Shown here: piece by piece, positions 11,891 through 23,844 of the stretch
How the letters are laid out: each line of letters starts with the position of its first letter
How positions within the stretch are numbered: the first letter of the stretch is position 1
Assembly: GCA_029945375.1 (NCBI GenBank)
Contig: CM057068.1
Location: forward strand, 1,288,233-1,352,232
Source of the DNA: Agaricus subrufescens
Lineage: Eukaryota; Basidiomycota; Agaricomycetes; Agaricales; Agaricaceae
Direction: 5' to 3'
DNA length: 64,000 nt
Notes under the pieces: generated by a model
Databases searched by the model: none
What the model was told of the DNA's origin: nothing
What the model saw: the letters and a program-made list of their open reading frames with translations, nothing else
Program-made: the position numbers and the translations under genes

Positions 11891-14770
11891 ATGTCTAACT
11901 CTAGTAACGCGGGTTCTCCTTGGAATTCTACGCATCCAGTCCAAAGAGGCGGATTTGGGGTAAGGGGTCGAGGATTCCGTGGTCGCGGCGGCCGTGGACG
12001 TGGTGGAGGTGCGTCCTTATCTTCAGCCTCAGGCCGTTTTCGGCTGATTTCCACGCACCAGTTGCGCTATGAGCCTTATAGATCTCGTTCTGGGTATGCT
12101 CTTTTGAGTCATCCTCTGTTCATCGTCCGGACTAATGCTCCCTCCGTCAGTGTTGCCGACAAACCACCCACCTCGGCTACTTACGGTCGTACTCTTGGCT
12201 TTGTCACTACTGCCAAGCTTGATGAGCTTGAAAAACAACGAGAAGTATACAAGGATTTCTCTCAGGCACTCTCTTCCGGGGCTGAAACCACTGGCGGTCA
12301 AGATAAGAATGAAAATCGTACTTTGATTGATCGCCTTGATAACCTCTACTGCGCGGTACTCAACCACCTCTCGCCCAACGAATCGCGTATGATCAACGGA
12401 AGCCTTAACATTGACAATGTTGGAATCTGGTTGGCACGAGTCCGGATCGATCCCAATTTCGACAAAAATGTAGTCAAAGACTGGATCAGCATTTTAGAGG
12501 CGTATATCAAACGGGGGGAGCTGAAGCTCGAGTTCGCCAAATTGTGCGCCAAGCTTTACACCGATTGGTTGGAGAGTGGTGATGCGGTTACGGTTAAGAG
12601 TGACGTATCCGGACCTCTACCCCGCGATACCTCGGAAAGTGACGTTCGCAGTGGCAGAGAGGAGATGTACGAGCAACTGAAGCGTCTTCGCTCCATCATA
12701 TTCGAACTCACCAACATCGATACCGAGGCGCTCGAAGTTTATCTAGCCGACCTTTTTTCGTCTAAGGCGGCTTCCGCGGTATTGGAGGAAATGAGAGCTG
12801 GTATGATCACCTTTGGGAAAGGCCTTCAAGATTGGACTATCACTGCTCAAGAGATGCGCTGGACTGTCGAATCCCTTCTGGCATCAGATCTTATGCTCCC
12901 CGACAAACGTGCGGCTTTACGCGAATTCACGGATAACGATACCGTATTGGAGGAAGTTGCCAATGTTGTCAATATGCGATTACGCGCATTAGGATCGTGG
13001 AAGTGGCCAGAACCCATCATGGTCGACATGCGGAGGTACTTGAATGGAAAGTACCGCGCATTTACAGACCCTGATATTCTCGATGCTCTCTTTCTCCAAT
13101 GGGTGGGAGTAATGTGGGGAATGAAATTCAAGCAGGATGCTCGAGATATATTCTGCTCTGCTGCATGGAAATTCGGTATGGGAGGCGATGGGTCAGTGAA
13201 CATTCCCTCTGACGCTGTCTCCTGTACGACTCCGTATGATACCAACTGTACCATCAATGGAGAGAGGAAGTCTCGTAGGCACAGTCTGTTCCTCACTGGT
13301 CACCTACCCGACAACGTTTTACCGGTACCGAACTATGACGATCCCGTCGATGCAGGGAAGGATGATCTAGGAGATTCTACGAGCGCCACAGTGGAAGTAA
13401 GACAGCAACTCCTCAACATCATGTCTACGGAATGTCAATTCAACCTCAGCCTCTACAAATCGCACACGATTGTTCGCACAGACATGGACTGGTTCGGACC
13501 TTCTCTTCCTCATGAATCTATCCTCACCGTTCTCCGGTTCTTCGGCGTCCCTCCTGAATGGCTCGAATTCTTCCGCACGTTCCTTCGTATGCCTATTTGT
13601 TTTCCTGGGGAGACAGAGACTCAAACTAGGGTTCGTGGGACACCTATCAGTTATGCGTTGAGTGGATTTTTCGGGGAAGTCATGTTGTTTGGAATGGATT
13701 TTGCTGTCAATCAACACGCGGATGGGTTATTCCTTTATCGGATCCATGACGATATCTACTTTTGGGATCCGAATCCCAGCCGATGTGTTCGAGGATGGAA
13801 GACAATGAACAAATACGCTGAACTCGTTGGTCTGTCTTTTAATATGTCAAAGACAGGGTCTGTATGCGTCGGTGGAGATCTTCAATTAGCGTCCGAGCTA
13901 CCTACAGGCGATATCCGGTGGGGTTTCCTCAAGTTCGATGCGGAGGAGGCGAGATTCATTATCGATCAAGAGCGAGTCGATGAACATATCAAAGAGCTTC
14001 GACGGCAATTAGGCAAGACGAAGAGTATTATGGGCTGGATTAGCGTGTACAACAAGTATATGGCGTTCTTCGTGCGTAACTTTGGCGGGAGACCCGCGGA
14101 ATGTCTTGGGAGAACGCATATATTAGATATGAGCCGTACTCTGGTGCGAATCCAACAGGAGGTTATCGGAGGCGACGATAGTGGACGGAAAGACGTGATA
14201 GAGCATTTGGAGAACGAGCTCGCGAACCGGTATAGCGTGCATGATCTACCCAAGGGATATTTCTATTTCCCTTTATCAGTTGGTGGACTTGCAGTTCGTG
14301 ATCCTCTTATTGATATCATCGTTATGGGAGAAAGCATGACAACCGACGCTGTGGCCTCTATCAAGACCGCACTTTCTAACGAAGCAGAACCGTACGAAGT
14401 GGCCAAGCGTCAATGGGAAACCAATCAACGTCTAGAAGCAACTCCACAGTCTCCTCCACCTATCTTCATCCCGTTTTCTGCATATTGCGAGATGGAATCG
14501 GACAACATTCATAAAGTATATGCTAGCCTCGTTTCTGTCAACAAGCCACGGTTCACACAAGTCTCACCCTTTGTCAACTCTCTCCTCGATGCGAAGGGAA
14601 GAAGGGAGCTCTTAAGCGCTAGGAGAGAGAGTTATAATGGATGGGTGCTCGATGCGTATGGAAAGGAGGTGATTAATAGATTTGGGGGATTGGAAATTGT
14701 GGATCCTAGGATGATTCCGATTGGGCTTGTTCACTTGTATAAGACGTCGAGGATTAAGTGGGATCAATGA
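11891..14770 (+). CDS. Reverse transcriptase domain protein, intronless, RGG-rich N-terminus
   Basis: One uninterrupted frame of 959 codons, unlike the intron-rich neighbours. Residues about 17-40 are RGG/RG repeats (RGRGFRGRGGRGRG), typical of RNA-binding tails. A long helical region of about 450 residues follows, and then an RT-like core. Motif A is RTDMDWFG with D531 and D533, motif B is RGTPISYALSGFFGE from R582, motif C is RIHDDIYFW with H619-D620-D621 in place of the usual YxDD, motif D is GLSFNMSKTG, and WGFLKFD may be the primer grip. After the core come a thumb-like helical region and a C-terminal domain. No endonuclease, integrase, RNase H, LTR or poly-A tail is visible. It resembles single-copy host-type RT proteins of fungi more than an active retroelement. 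Its biological role is not known to me. Confidence 0.75.
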   Translation: MSNSSNAGSPWNSTHPVQRGGFGVRGRGFRGRGGRGRGGGASLSSASGRFRLISTHQLRYEPYRSRSGYALLSHPLFIVRTNAPSVSVADKPPTSATYGRTLGFVTTAKLDELEKQREVYKDFSQALSSGAETTGGQDKNENRTLIDRLDNLYCAVLNHLSPNESRMINGSLNIDNVGIWLARVRIDPNFDKNVVKDWISILEAYIKRGELKLEFAKLCAKLYTDWLESGDAVTVKSDVSGPLPRDTSESDVRSGREEMYEQLKRLRSIIFELTNIDTEALEVYLADLFSSKAASAVLEEMRAGMITFGKGLQDWTITAQEMRWTVESLLASDLMLPDKRAALREFTDNDTVLEEVANVVNMRLRALGSWKWPEPIMVDMRRYLNGKYRAFTDPDILDALFLQWVGVMWGMKFKQDARDIFCSAAWKFGMGGDGSVNIPSDAVSCTTPYDTNCTINGERKSRRHSLFLTGHLPDNVLPVPNYDDPVDAGKDDLGDSTSATVEVRQQLLNIMSTECQFNLSLYKSHTIVRTDMDWFGPSLPHESILTVLRFFGVPPEWLEFFRTFLRMPICFPGETETQTRVRGTPISYALSGFFGEVMLFGMDFAVNQHADGLFLYRIHDDIYFWDPNPSRCVRGWKTMNKYAELVGLSFNMSKTGSVCVGGDLQLASELPTGDIRWGFLKFDAEEARFIIDQERVDEHIKELRRQLGKTKSIMGWISVYNKYMAFFVRNFGGRPAECLGRTHILDMSRTLVRIQQEVIGGDDSGRKDVIEHLENELANRYSVHDLPKGYFYFPLSVGGLAVRDPLIDIIVMGESMTTDAVASIKTALSNEAEPYEVAKRQWETNQRLEATPQSPPPIFIPFSAYCEMESDNIHKVYASLVSVNKPRFTQVSPFVNSLLDAKGRRELLSARRESYNGWVLDAYGKEVINRFGGLEIVDPRMIPIGLVHLYKTSRIKWDQ

Positions 14771-15043
14771 TTACCTGTTGTAAAGAGGCTGGTTTTGTCG
14801 AGTAAAAGGAGACGTAGCTAAAGCCTAGTGCTTGAGATATATTGTAACCTTAGGCTATGAACGGTTTGACCCGCCTCGACAAAATGACTTGGATACGCTC
14901 GAAAAGTGACGAATCCTCTCGCGAATGACATCTATGAGCAACATCAAATAGAACATTAGACATTTGAAGCCATCACAAGTAATTCAACAATCAAATGAGT
15001 GAAGCGCAGGTGACAATACATATGGCGATGAGGGTAAACGAGT

Positions 15044-16266
15044 CTAAACAACTACCTTCATGTTGATAGTTGAAGGCTTCTTGTCCAAGTGAATTTGATG
15101 AGTCTCCTGTTGACTGGCCGTACTAGAAGTTGTGTCACTGGTTGGCCGATTCCACTGCACCGTGCTAATATTATTTCCAGTTTGTCTGTTCCACGCACGA
15201 CCAGAAAATACTCGGTAGGCAACAAGAAGATACGATAGAACCTTTTGTTTTGTAAGCCAAAAGACCGGAATTACGGGTGCTGAAAGTACTCACTCGGATC
15301 TGGACGACTGTATTGTTGAAGAAAATACTTGCATGACTATCTTTGACGATGTAAATGACCAAGTTTGCGATTGTCCATATAGTCATCAGGGCATATGATT
15401 CTACCAACATCGCCACAATGCTCAAGTAATGGCCCGCAGCATCGGTCTTCCCTAAGACCGTAGTTAGCTTCTGTCAAAGCATGTTTGGTATATTGAATAC
15501 ATACCCATCGCTTTGATATGTTGCCATCGAGCAAGCATTAGGCGCCAAATAATTACTGAGGTCATGAAGATTGTGCTCGTTGAAGATAGCCCTAACGTCA
15601 TTATAACCACTACTTTACTCAAGTGGGGCGTCGTCGTGAAGTTTGGGACGAAATTGGAGAACGCAACGACTACATTCAAAGTATATGACACTGAAGGGAA
15701 AATTCAATAAAGATTTGACGAATAGATTGAATAGACCCACCAGTGTAAGCCAAGTAGAGCCCTATAGAGAAAGTGATGATGGGCCAAAAATAACGAGTCG
15801 CGCTCCAGACAACCCATACCCGCCATACCTAGATCAAGGTGAAAACGTGTGCATATCATCACCACAGTCACAAACTTACTAGCACACCTGTCGCTATAAC
15901 TTCCTCTGCCAGGGCAACGACGAAATCTATTATCCCAATGGTCTCCGTATGAAGTTGTGCTTGGACGCCGAGTGGACCACCGGGTAATGTGCTATAGTCA
16001 ACATAGACTAATTCCATGTAACGGTTGATAAGGATTACATCCAATGTTGCGCATATAATCATCAGCGAGGTCAAGCTAAACGACAAGAGCGTCTGCTTTT
16101 TTAATCTTCCTTCGGGGCCCCAAGCCTGGTAGTATGATAGCCGAGCGCAATGATAAAAGAGGATGAGCGAGAACGTGTATAGTACCGCAATGACGGTGGT
16201 GGATGAGATGAGGTCGACTGCCTCAGTAACTAAGGTTGTCTTGTCGGTTGGGATGTCGTCGCTCAT
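15044..16266 (-). CDS. Seven-span membrane protein (basidiomycete receptor-like family)
   Basis: Five exons on the minus strand, beginning with ATG at 16266 (exon 1 to about 15880) and ending with TAG at 15044. Exon 1 carries three spans (TTVIAVLYTFSLILFYH, LLSFSLTSLMIICATLDVIL and FVVALAEEVIATGVL). Exon 2 begins VWRVWVVWSATRYFWPIIT, the conserved core of a large agaricomycete 7TM family. Exon 3 has LNVVVAFSNFVPNF and a span near STIFMTSVIIWRLM. Exon 4 carries AMLVESYALMTIWTIANLVIY. Exon 5 begins YLLVAYRVFSGRAW and ends in a hydrophilic tail. All junctions keep frame. Such proteins look like GPCRs but lack proven ligands. Two other 7TM genes of different families lie at 19.3 and 34.4 kb. Confidence 0.8.
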
Positions 16267-19251
16267 TGTAGTGTTGAAACATAGGTGACCCGGAATCCAC
16301 ACTTTTTATAGTCTAAATTCCAGAGATTTTGGAGAATACAGGTGAAAAGAATCATCAGATGTCGAAGCTGTGATTTGATATTCCAAAGGTTAGGCCGTGG
16401 GACTGAATGAGGCAAGTTTTGAAGTTCTTGCATGATTAATTCTACCGCCAACTACGATGATAGCTTTGGGCTTCTAGCACCTCCAAAATCAAATAAAAGG
16501 TATGTATTTTCAACATGATAGAATATTAGTAGCATTACCGGTCAGCCGCATAACGTCGGTGTGCAAGGCTTTCTCGAGCTTGCATGCTACACACTTCCAG
16601 TGTTGTTACTTTCCCACCATCAAACAGTAGCGGCCTAGTATCGTGTCACCGGTCAATAAATCCCATATGTTTGTCTAAAAAAACAAGCTTCAGGAGATTT
16701 TCGCTCCTGATTTACCGCTATGTATTGCCATTTATTCTCAGATATTCAATCAGTGTTCGGAAGCTATAACCCTATTCCTTGGCCTGCTTCTATTTAAGGT
16801 CTTAGTTAACCATTAATGAACAACCAAATGGCTGCCAGTGGATTACATACAGTCCTAATGTTCAATCAGCAAGACCTGCATAGGGTAGAGGTATCTTTGA
16901 GTTTCAGACAGAACGGAAGTGGGGCCCTGTGGTCGATCGGCAGAGGAAGAAAATAAGCAATAAACAATTCAAACAGGTAACGCAGGATCGGATGTTGCCG
17001 TTGTAATGTGTATAGGTTGCCAAGCTCGTGGCATCATCCGGTCTCACTGATTCAGCTGAGCATACAATAGACAGGATAAACGAAGTACCGGATCTCTGTA
17101 ACAGGTTCTTCCGACTCTGGGCATGTTCGCTTGAATTCAGAATATACCGTGTCGGGAACTCCTTGTACTAGATAGTCTTGTCGCCGCTAGGCCTCAAGGA
17201 AGTGATTGGAGCTATTATACTGACATTGTATGTCAGACCATCTACCAAGAACTCACTACTTATAGATACTTTTAGACGTGACCTCCTCCTTAGACTTCCG
17301 AACCACATACTATCTATTAAAAATCCTGGTACGCTACTACTTGTAAGTCACAAGAAAATTCGATTTATAACGAATCAGTGAGACACCGACCTATCCTCTC
17401 TGATGAGGCATTCATAACTGAATTTTGGGTCTGGAATCTCTGCCCCTTGTGTGGAGGCTAGGGTCGACAGCCTGGCTTAACGTAGGTAAACTGATTAGTA
17501 TACACAATCATAGAGCTGTAGCCTTGTATTATCATCGAGGCATTGATTTCCTAAGACACCTCTACGGCCGGTGATATATTACTCTGCGCATGCCAGTCAG
17601 TGTTTTCAAAGCATAAGACTACATTACAGGTTAGATGGAGGCTTAAAATCTCAAACGATTATCTATCATCAGAAGAGGGTCCTACTAGGACTCCCGTCAC
17701 TGCCATCAATCACAGTGTGGTGGCAGTTGTTTGACATCCGACCTAGGGCTGGATACCCGCTGTGAGAATCCATAATACCAGTGTCTGTCGGAACCAAACG
17801 ATCATGACGAATCATTTTACGTTCACCAATTCTGTCCCAATCAGATACCATCATCCCGAGGGGTCAGATCCGGGCAGCCTGATTATAGTGGGGCCAAAGC
17901 CGAGATGTGGTTTCCCGATGCTGCGTTCTTCTTAAAGTCGTTGTATGCTGGCTGGTTGTATGTGGGGCCAGTGAACTTTGCAGCGTGAGTTAGAAATTCT
18001 CGATTCTCGGAAGGAGTGGACCATGCACTGCGCAGTGCATGAAGCTTAAGCTGACACTACCAATCAAAAAACTTAGAAATAACCCTGAAGTTTTCCCTCA
18101 TCAACACGCCGGGATCAATGATCACGAGGGTTTTAAGAAATCCCGTGTACCAGAACATGGTCCTAGAAGCTACTCTTGGACAGCTCCGATCATTACATAC
18201 AGTGGCGTATAAGTTCGACCCCGGGAGCTGTGCCGGCCACTTTGAGCGGTTTGAGAATTCTATAGGTCCGAAGCACACGCTAAGTAGGCCTATGTTTGGT
18301 GTCAACTCTCGCATGCTGGCACTATTATCGTCCTACCTGAGAATTTACTAATCATGCGAAGTATCAGGTAAGCCATTTTCCAACTCTACCAAATACTCCC
18401 TGGTTTTCCTCAGACTTGTTATGCGACTTTCAAAATGAGATTGCTTTTCTGGTAAAAACCTACCGAATATTGGACAAACACATCAGGTTAGTCCACCAAA
18501 CATTTATGCATCATAAACCTAAGGGTGTTGTGCATCCTGTTGGGCTTTCTCAATTTCGGCTCTGTGCCAAGGTATGTTGCCTCTGCAACGGGCTCCTACA
18601 TTTTTTGATCAAGAGAGATGCTCACGAATATCACCAAGCGAACCTTAGCTTTTGGGGGACGCACCCCATCACCTTCTAGATATGTGCGGCCAGCTTATGG
18701 ATCACTTGAAGTGTCTGTTTCTCAAGGAAAGCGAATAAGACTGTAAAAGTAGTAGCGATAGATGCCCATTTTATTCGTGAACTGCAGTCATTCTATCATA
18801 GCTCAATGCTAGCCTAGGCCTGAACACGCTAGAACCAATCCAAACTACCGTATAAGGCACAGTCTCATCGTTCAAAGCCAAAAGTGGAATCTGATCCATC
18901 AAGGCTGAAGCCGGCCACGAATCCCGAGCCCCAGCCTGTGCGCCACAAGGTTAGTATGAAACAACATGGCGAACTAACGAGGAAGCCCGGCAGGCTTGCT
19001 CACAGAACAAAGATCCCCGTCTTCACTTGGATAGGGATGGTGTCTATCTTAGCCCTCTGCGAATCTTTACCTGATGGGCTAATTGAACTTCAAAAATACC
19101 ATTCGAGTCATCTCACGGGAGATTTGGATCCTTGGGAAAATAGGACGTTAATAAATGATAAAAGAGCTTGAAATAAGTTCTTTCACCTAACACGTCTCTG
19201 CCGTTGTTCCCTTGGATTCCACTCCTTGGTCATCATCCTCTCTTACTGCTC
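16267..19251. other. Gene-less stretch of about 3 kb
   Basis: No gene can be supported. Open frames at 17178-17381, 18118-18351, 18416-18679 and 18884-19171 show no motifs or matching splice signals. A 20-bp perfect palindrome lies at 18022-18041. Confidence 0.5.
18022..18041. repeat. 20-bp perfect palindrome
   Basis: CATGCACTGCGCAGTGCATG reads the same on both strands. It is isolated in a gene-less stretch and its function is unknown. Confidence 0.6.
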
Positions 19252-21345
19252 ATGATGTCCACAACAGTGACAGCAGCTCCTTTACCATCTGCAACATTTC
19301 TTCCTCCACCTGACGTCCAACCAACGTAAGTCTCTCATGTTACTAAGTCAGGGGTTATGTCAAATGGCATAGAATGTAGGTATGGGCCAATGCTGCTTGG
19401 AGTCTTCGCAAATATGATTCTATACGGGGTGCGTGTCATGACAGAGGTCCTGCAGGACAACGACAAGGATTGATACTGGTGCATAGATTTTAGTGGCTCA
19501 GGTACTTTCCAGAAACAAATATTGTTCAGTACATTCAGTAACGGATTCACACTTCCATAGACTTATTCTTATTATCAGCTTTACAAGAAGTATGTTACTT
19601 GCTGCCTTTACCGTGAGGGCCGGAACTCAGTCAATTAATAGAGATGCTCGCTGGATCAAGGGCTTGGTGCGCCTCTCAACGACCCTTCCGGAGCCGTATA
19701 TCTCAACCACTCCAATTCAGGTTCTGTATCTGTTTATCGTTGAGACTGCAAATACAGGGATAGACATCGCAATCATGTATCAGCCTCTAATATTGGAGTA
19801 TGGTCCGTCTTTTCATCGTGTCTGGTGAACGTGTATCTAAACTGGCAACAGGACACCAGCTGCGCTTTTTCCCAACCTGTGAGTAAACGTTTATGATTAT
19901 ATCTCTATCCAAGAATTTCATCTTCTTTAATCTAGTGTTCGCTGCTGGTGTGTGCAAATCTGTCACTAAGTTTACTTCTCGAAAATTCATACCTGTTTTT
20001 TTACTTCAGAACCAGTCACCATTGCAAGTCGAGCTTCTCATAATCACTATTCTAAGGCTCTAATTTTAGTTTTCCCAGGTCGCGATCTCTATGCCAATAC
20101 AGCTCTTTTTTGCTTGGAGGATTTTTTGTCTCACGAAACAGCCACTCATAGTTATTACCATTGCCATCCTATCGGTGATTTCTTTCGGTGCGTATCTTGA
20201 ATTCTTTAATCTACCCACTCATGACTTTACTCCTCCCAGCTGGTGGTATATGGACAACTATTACGATCGTAATAGTCAAATTGTTCAGCCGTAAACCTGA
20301 GACTGACTATCCGGCTCTTATGTGGTTTCTTGCTGCAAGCCTCGCAGATGTGATCATCACTGTAACACTCGTGATAAATTTGGTAAGGATTTTCAACAAT
20401 ATGGGCCCTGAAGTTTGCCATGTCTGTGGCACTGTGCTGACTATACGCAGTCAAGGCGCAGGACGGGCTTTTCCTCAACGGATGATGCTATTTCAAAAAT
20501 AATCCGAAGTAAGCCTTTCACTACGAGTGCTCGCAACTCTCATTTATGAATCATATTTTCAGTGACGCTCCAAACTGGCATGATCACGTAAAATTTCTAC
20601 ATTCACATTTTCAATGTTGCAACTTACGGTAGCCTTTTCCACTCAGCACCCTCTTCGCCATCGGCGATGTCATCTTCTTCATGAGTGAGACCACCGTTTT
20701 TTTCTTGTGCGGTAGTACAAGACACTAACTCATGCCATCTAGCTCTTGGGGTACGTAAACTTGTAACAATCACAAGAAATAGATTTTCTGAGACCTATCC
20801 GACGGTGCCTAGGCAAGCACCTGGCAAGTTTTCAAATTCACATCTTCTTACTATAGGCTGATTTCTGGACTCAGGAATTTCATTTGGGACCTTGCCCTGA
20901 CCAAGATCTACGCCAACTGTCTAATGTCTACTTTAAATGCCCGAGCGGCTTTGAAAGAAACGTTGGGTGACTATGCGAAGCCGCCTCAGTTCTCAACCAT
21001 GTTCAGGAGTAGTAAACGTCACGTAAGTTGCGTAGTTTAATGTTATTGCTTGGTCCTTATTGTCTTCCAGAACACAGAGTCAGATTCTACGCCTCCAGTA
21101 AGTTCAGTATGGTCAATGATTCGTGGGGTTGAAACGGCCTTTGAGATGCACCCGCGGTCGCACGTGGTAGAGCTTGGGCAGATGCCCTCCGAAACTTCAT
21201 CGGGCTTACAGGAAGATAGTGATAGCTACGGCATAACAGTAACAAAGGTCTTTGTTATCTCCCCTCGTCATCAACTCAGAACTGATATGTTGTATAGGTC
21301 GTGGAGACTATTCGAGATGCAAAACAAATGTCCATTGCAGTTTAG
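19252..21345 (+). CDS. DUF6534-like seven-span membrane protein
   Basis: A gene of many short exons. Well-supported pieces are 19252-19325, 19380-19428, 19561-19589, 19642-19666 and exon 5 from 19721. Joined, they read YGPMLLGVFANMILYG, then TYSYYQLYKKDARWIKG, then VLYLFIVETANTGIDIAIMY, the hallmark order of the agaricomycete DUF6534 family. Later exons give PIQLFFAWRIFCLTKQPLIV, PALMWFLAASLADVIITVTL and, near 20880, FIWDLALTKIYANCLMSTLN with ARAALKE, the family's C-terminal signature. The cytosolic tail ends at TAG 21343-21345 after a last intron. Boundaries between about 19800 and 20100 and around 20450-20870 are uncertain. The family looks like membrane receptors, but no ligand is known. 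No disabling mutation is obvious, though the uncertain part could hide one. Confidence 0.7.
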
Positions 21346-22985
21346 TCGCACAATTGGACAATAAGAAAGTATTCTAGTGCGCTTTGTTATTTCATGTTAT
21401 AGATACCTCGACTTTCAGATATTCCTCATCTGAATAAAAGATACCACAGATATTTAACACACTTGATATGACCAAATTAATGGACAACCCTGAAAAATGC
21501 GATTCGGGCGACTTGAAAATTGTATATCATACAAGGGCTTATCTATCGCACTACTTGTAAACTAATACCTCCTCCTTGGGTTTTCTTATTCCTTTTTGAA
21601 CAACGAGAACCTAGATTTGTTGCGCGACGCTTGATCACAATCCGGGGTACATTGCAGCGAGTATACGAATAAATTATCTACCTTACAAGTAAAGCCTAAT
21701 ATGTGCGCTTAAAATTTAATGAATCATTAAGTATGGACATGGAACGCAGAAAGAGAGAGAGAGAGCACCCGCGCTTAGAGCGGGGCAGACCCAAAGAAGG
21801 GCTTCATGCGTGGAAGGGGCGGGGAGCCACCTCTGCCAGTATAGCGTGTGAAGCCAGGGGAGGGGGTAAACAGTTTCTTACAACAAACGCTAAGATTCTT
21901 TATTCCTTACCGGTGTTTACAGTCAAGTCTGTCATAAAAGCTGTGGAAGTTCAACAACCCATGGTCAGCGTAATCCATAGCAAGTGGTTTTACTAGAACC
22001 ATATGATGCGTCAGTGACGTCAAAAGATTCAGCCCTTCATATTCTCTACTCCAGACTCAGGGTAACATTCTTTTGTGGCTGTCCATCTCCACTCGTCCAA
22101 TCAACGCTGTATGTCCGTCCTCGCCACCAGAATCAAAACCTAACATGCGTCTGAGACCTTGATGGGCATAGCAATCCCGACAAAAGAAAATTCGAACCTC
22201 CAGTCATACCTATATGCAAAGCAGAACGATATAATGGTCATTCACTTCTCTCCACATCATACTATAACAAAAATGACTAGCAAAAGACGTGCAGCTAGGG
22301 ACATTATCATTCGTCGAACTTGCGAGGCATCAATACTCCTATTAATAAACGTCATCATGTCATGTTCTGCCCTCCTGATCACCAGCTTTATCCAGGTTTC
22401 TCCATTTTACTTGTAGACCTCGATTCCAGAGACATGTTAATGGAACACTCGGACCGAATTTTCCCATCAGTTTTTTTTTATAATTTATCCTTCTCGTAAG
22501 TACATAAGTACCATACAATTAGGATTGATTATTCTCGCTCTAATGGCGTGAAACGTGTTTCCTAGTATCATTGATAATGGCTCTGTGGTGCATGCCGGTG
22601 CTGGTGCCGAAGAACGAAAATAGCTATTTTGAATCGGAGATCACAAAAGAGGATATTGTACGTACTGCAGAACAACATAAAAATAGAGAGGTTAGTATAA
22701 CATCTCATGCCCAACAAGGTAGTACAGAAAAAGAGGAGAATTGTGTACGAGCAAAATTTAACACTCGTACTGTTTTTTCAATACCTTCGAGCACACTATG
22801 CAAAGAGAGTGTATGTGTTCATCTGTGGGGTGCCGAAATGACGGCTGATCCGAGCTATTTTCGTCCTGCAGCCGCGGCCGCGGCTACCAAACCTTAAGCT
22901 AAACTTAGTTCATCCCACCTAATTAAAGTATGAAGACAACTCCAGTACAATCCACACCAACCAGAAACCAAAAAAAGAAAAACAA
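21346..22985. other. Gene-less stretch
   Basis: Open frames at 21703-21996, 22159-22416 and 22571-22897 have no recognisable domains. The frame at 22571 ends in an Ala run from a GC palindromic tract (GCCGCGGCCGCGGC, about 22871-22884). I do not call genes here. Confidence 0.45.
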
Positions 22986-22987
22986 AT

Positions 22988-23020
22988 CACCGCCCGTCGA
23001 CCATCGTACGCATATAAAAA
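22988..23020 (+). promoter_or_regulatory. Conserved proximal promoter with TATA box (copy 1)
   Basis: The block CACCGCCCGTCGACCATCGT followed by ACGCATATAAAAA lies 40-70 bp before the ATG at 23060. It recurs nearly base for base at 27361-27395 in front of the frameshifted second copy. The TATA box is at about 23013-23020. Conservation in both copies suggests an upstream element around the GTCGAC core. Confidence 0.6.
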
Positions 23021-23059
23021 GGGGGCCCTTCATCCTCCACAAAACAGAAACACCACATT

Positions 23060-23332
23060 ATGAAGCCAACTCAACTCCTCTTCGTCGTTCTCGCCCTCTT
23101 CTCTACGTCCATTCTCGCTGCTTCAGCGGATGACACCTGTCCTTGTACTGGTGATCAAGTCGATTGCAGCTGCATTTGCTCTGCTATCGCTCAAGGCAAA
23201 ACCTGTAATGTCGGCGGGGACATGGGCAGTGAGTACTAGGTTTCAAACTATTCGCCCTCGCAATATGACTTACGATAATTCTTATTATTTAAAGTCATCT
23301 GCCACTGCCCGATTATTCCTCCCGGGAATTAG
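23060..23332 (+). CDS. Small secreted cysteine-rich protein
   Basis: Two exons (23060-23228 and 23295-23332) give 68 residues. The first 21-23 residues (MKPTQLLFVVLALFSTSILA) form a signal peptide. The mature part has eight Cys in tight clusters (TCPCTGDQVDCSCICSAIAQ, then one Cys and a final CHC in exon 2). The intron (GTGAGTAC...TTTAAAG) splits a Gly codon and the frame closes at TAG 23330. The compact TATA-driven promoter sits very close to the ATG. I recognise no family; the size, secretion signal and Cys density fit fungal small secreted proteins. A second, frameshifted copy lies at 27463. Confidence 0.75.
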
Positions 23333-23844
23333 ATCAATATGCATGCTCATGACGATATGATGCATTTGCCTTCAGAATGCCACGCGCGTAGTACATCGTA
23401 AAATACGAGGTAAAATACGAGGTTGTGCCAATACAAAGTCCTATTCTTATATTGCCCTACCAATACCCCACGCATTCCCCACTAGGCCCTTCATTTATCT
23501 GTAAACCCTTATATTCGAACATCTAGGAGATATCAATGAACCCAATACTCTCAAAACTGTTTGAGCACCCTCAGCCGAGTTTGATTAAGGAAAAGAACCA
23601 TGAAACATGAATATAAAGATCCCCCAAAAAATCTAAACCTCGTCCTCTGCTGAAGGCCCATATGCCGTCGAGTTCGTTCAGCCTTTGTAAATGAACCCAA
23701 AATTGAGTTAGGAACAATATATACGTTTAAATGCACAGAGAATGTAACTGATGTTCGTAAAAGGAGTTGGGGTAAATGCAAAACAATGTGAAAGCAGCAA
23801 TGAGATGAACGAGTTGGGGGGTGGGGATGAATAAAACAAATAAA

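Noticed and set aside
11100..14800. LTR or LINE retrotransposon around the RT frame
   Set aside because: No flanking direct repeats, endonuclease, integrase, RNase H, poly-A tail or target-site duplication could be found by eye.
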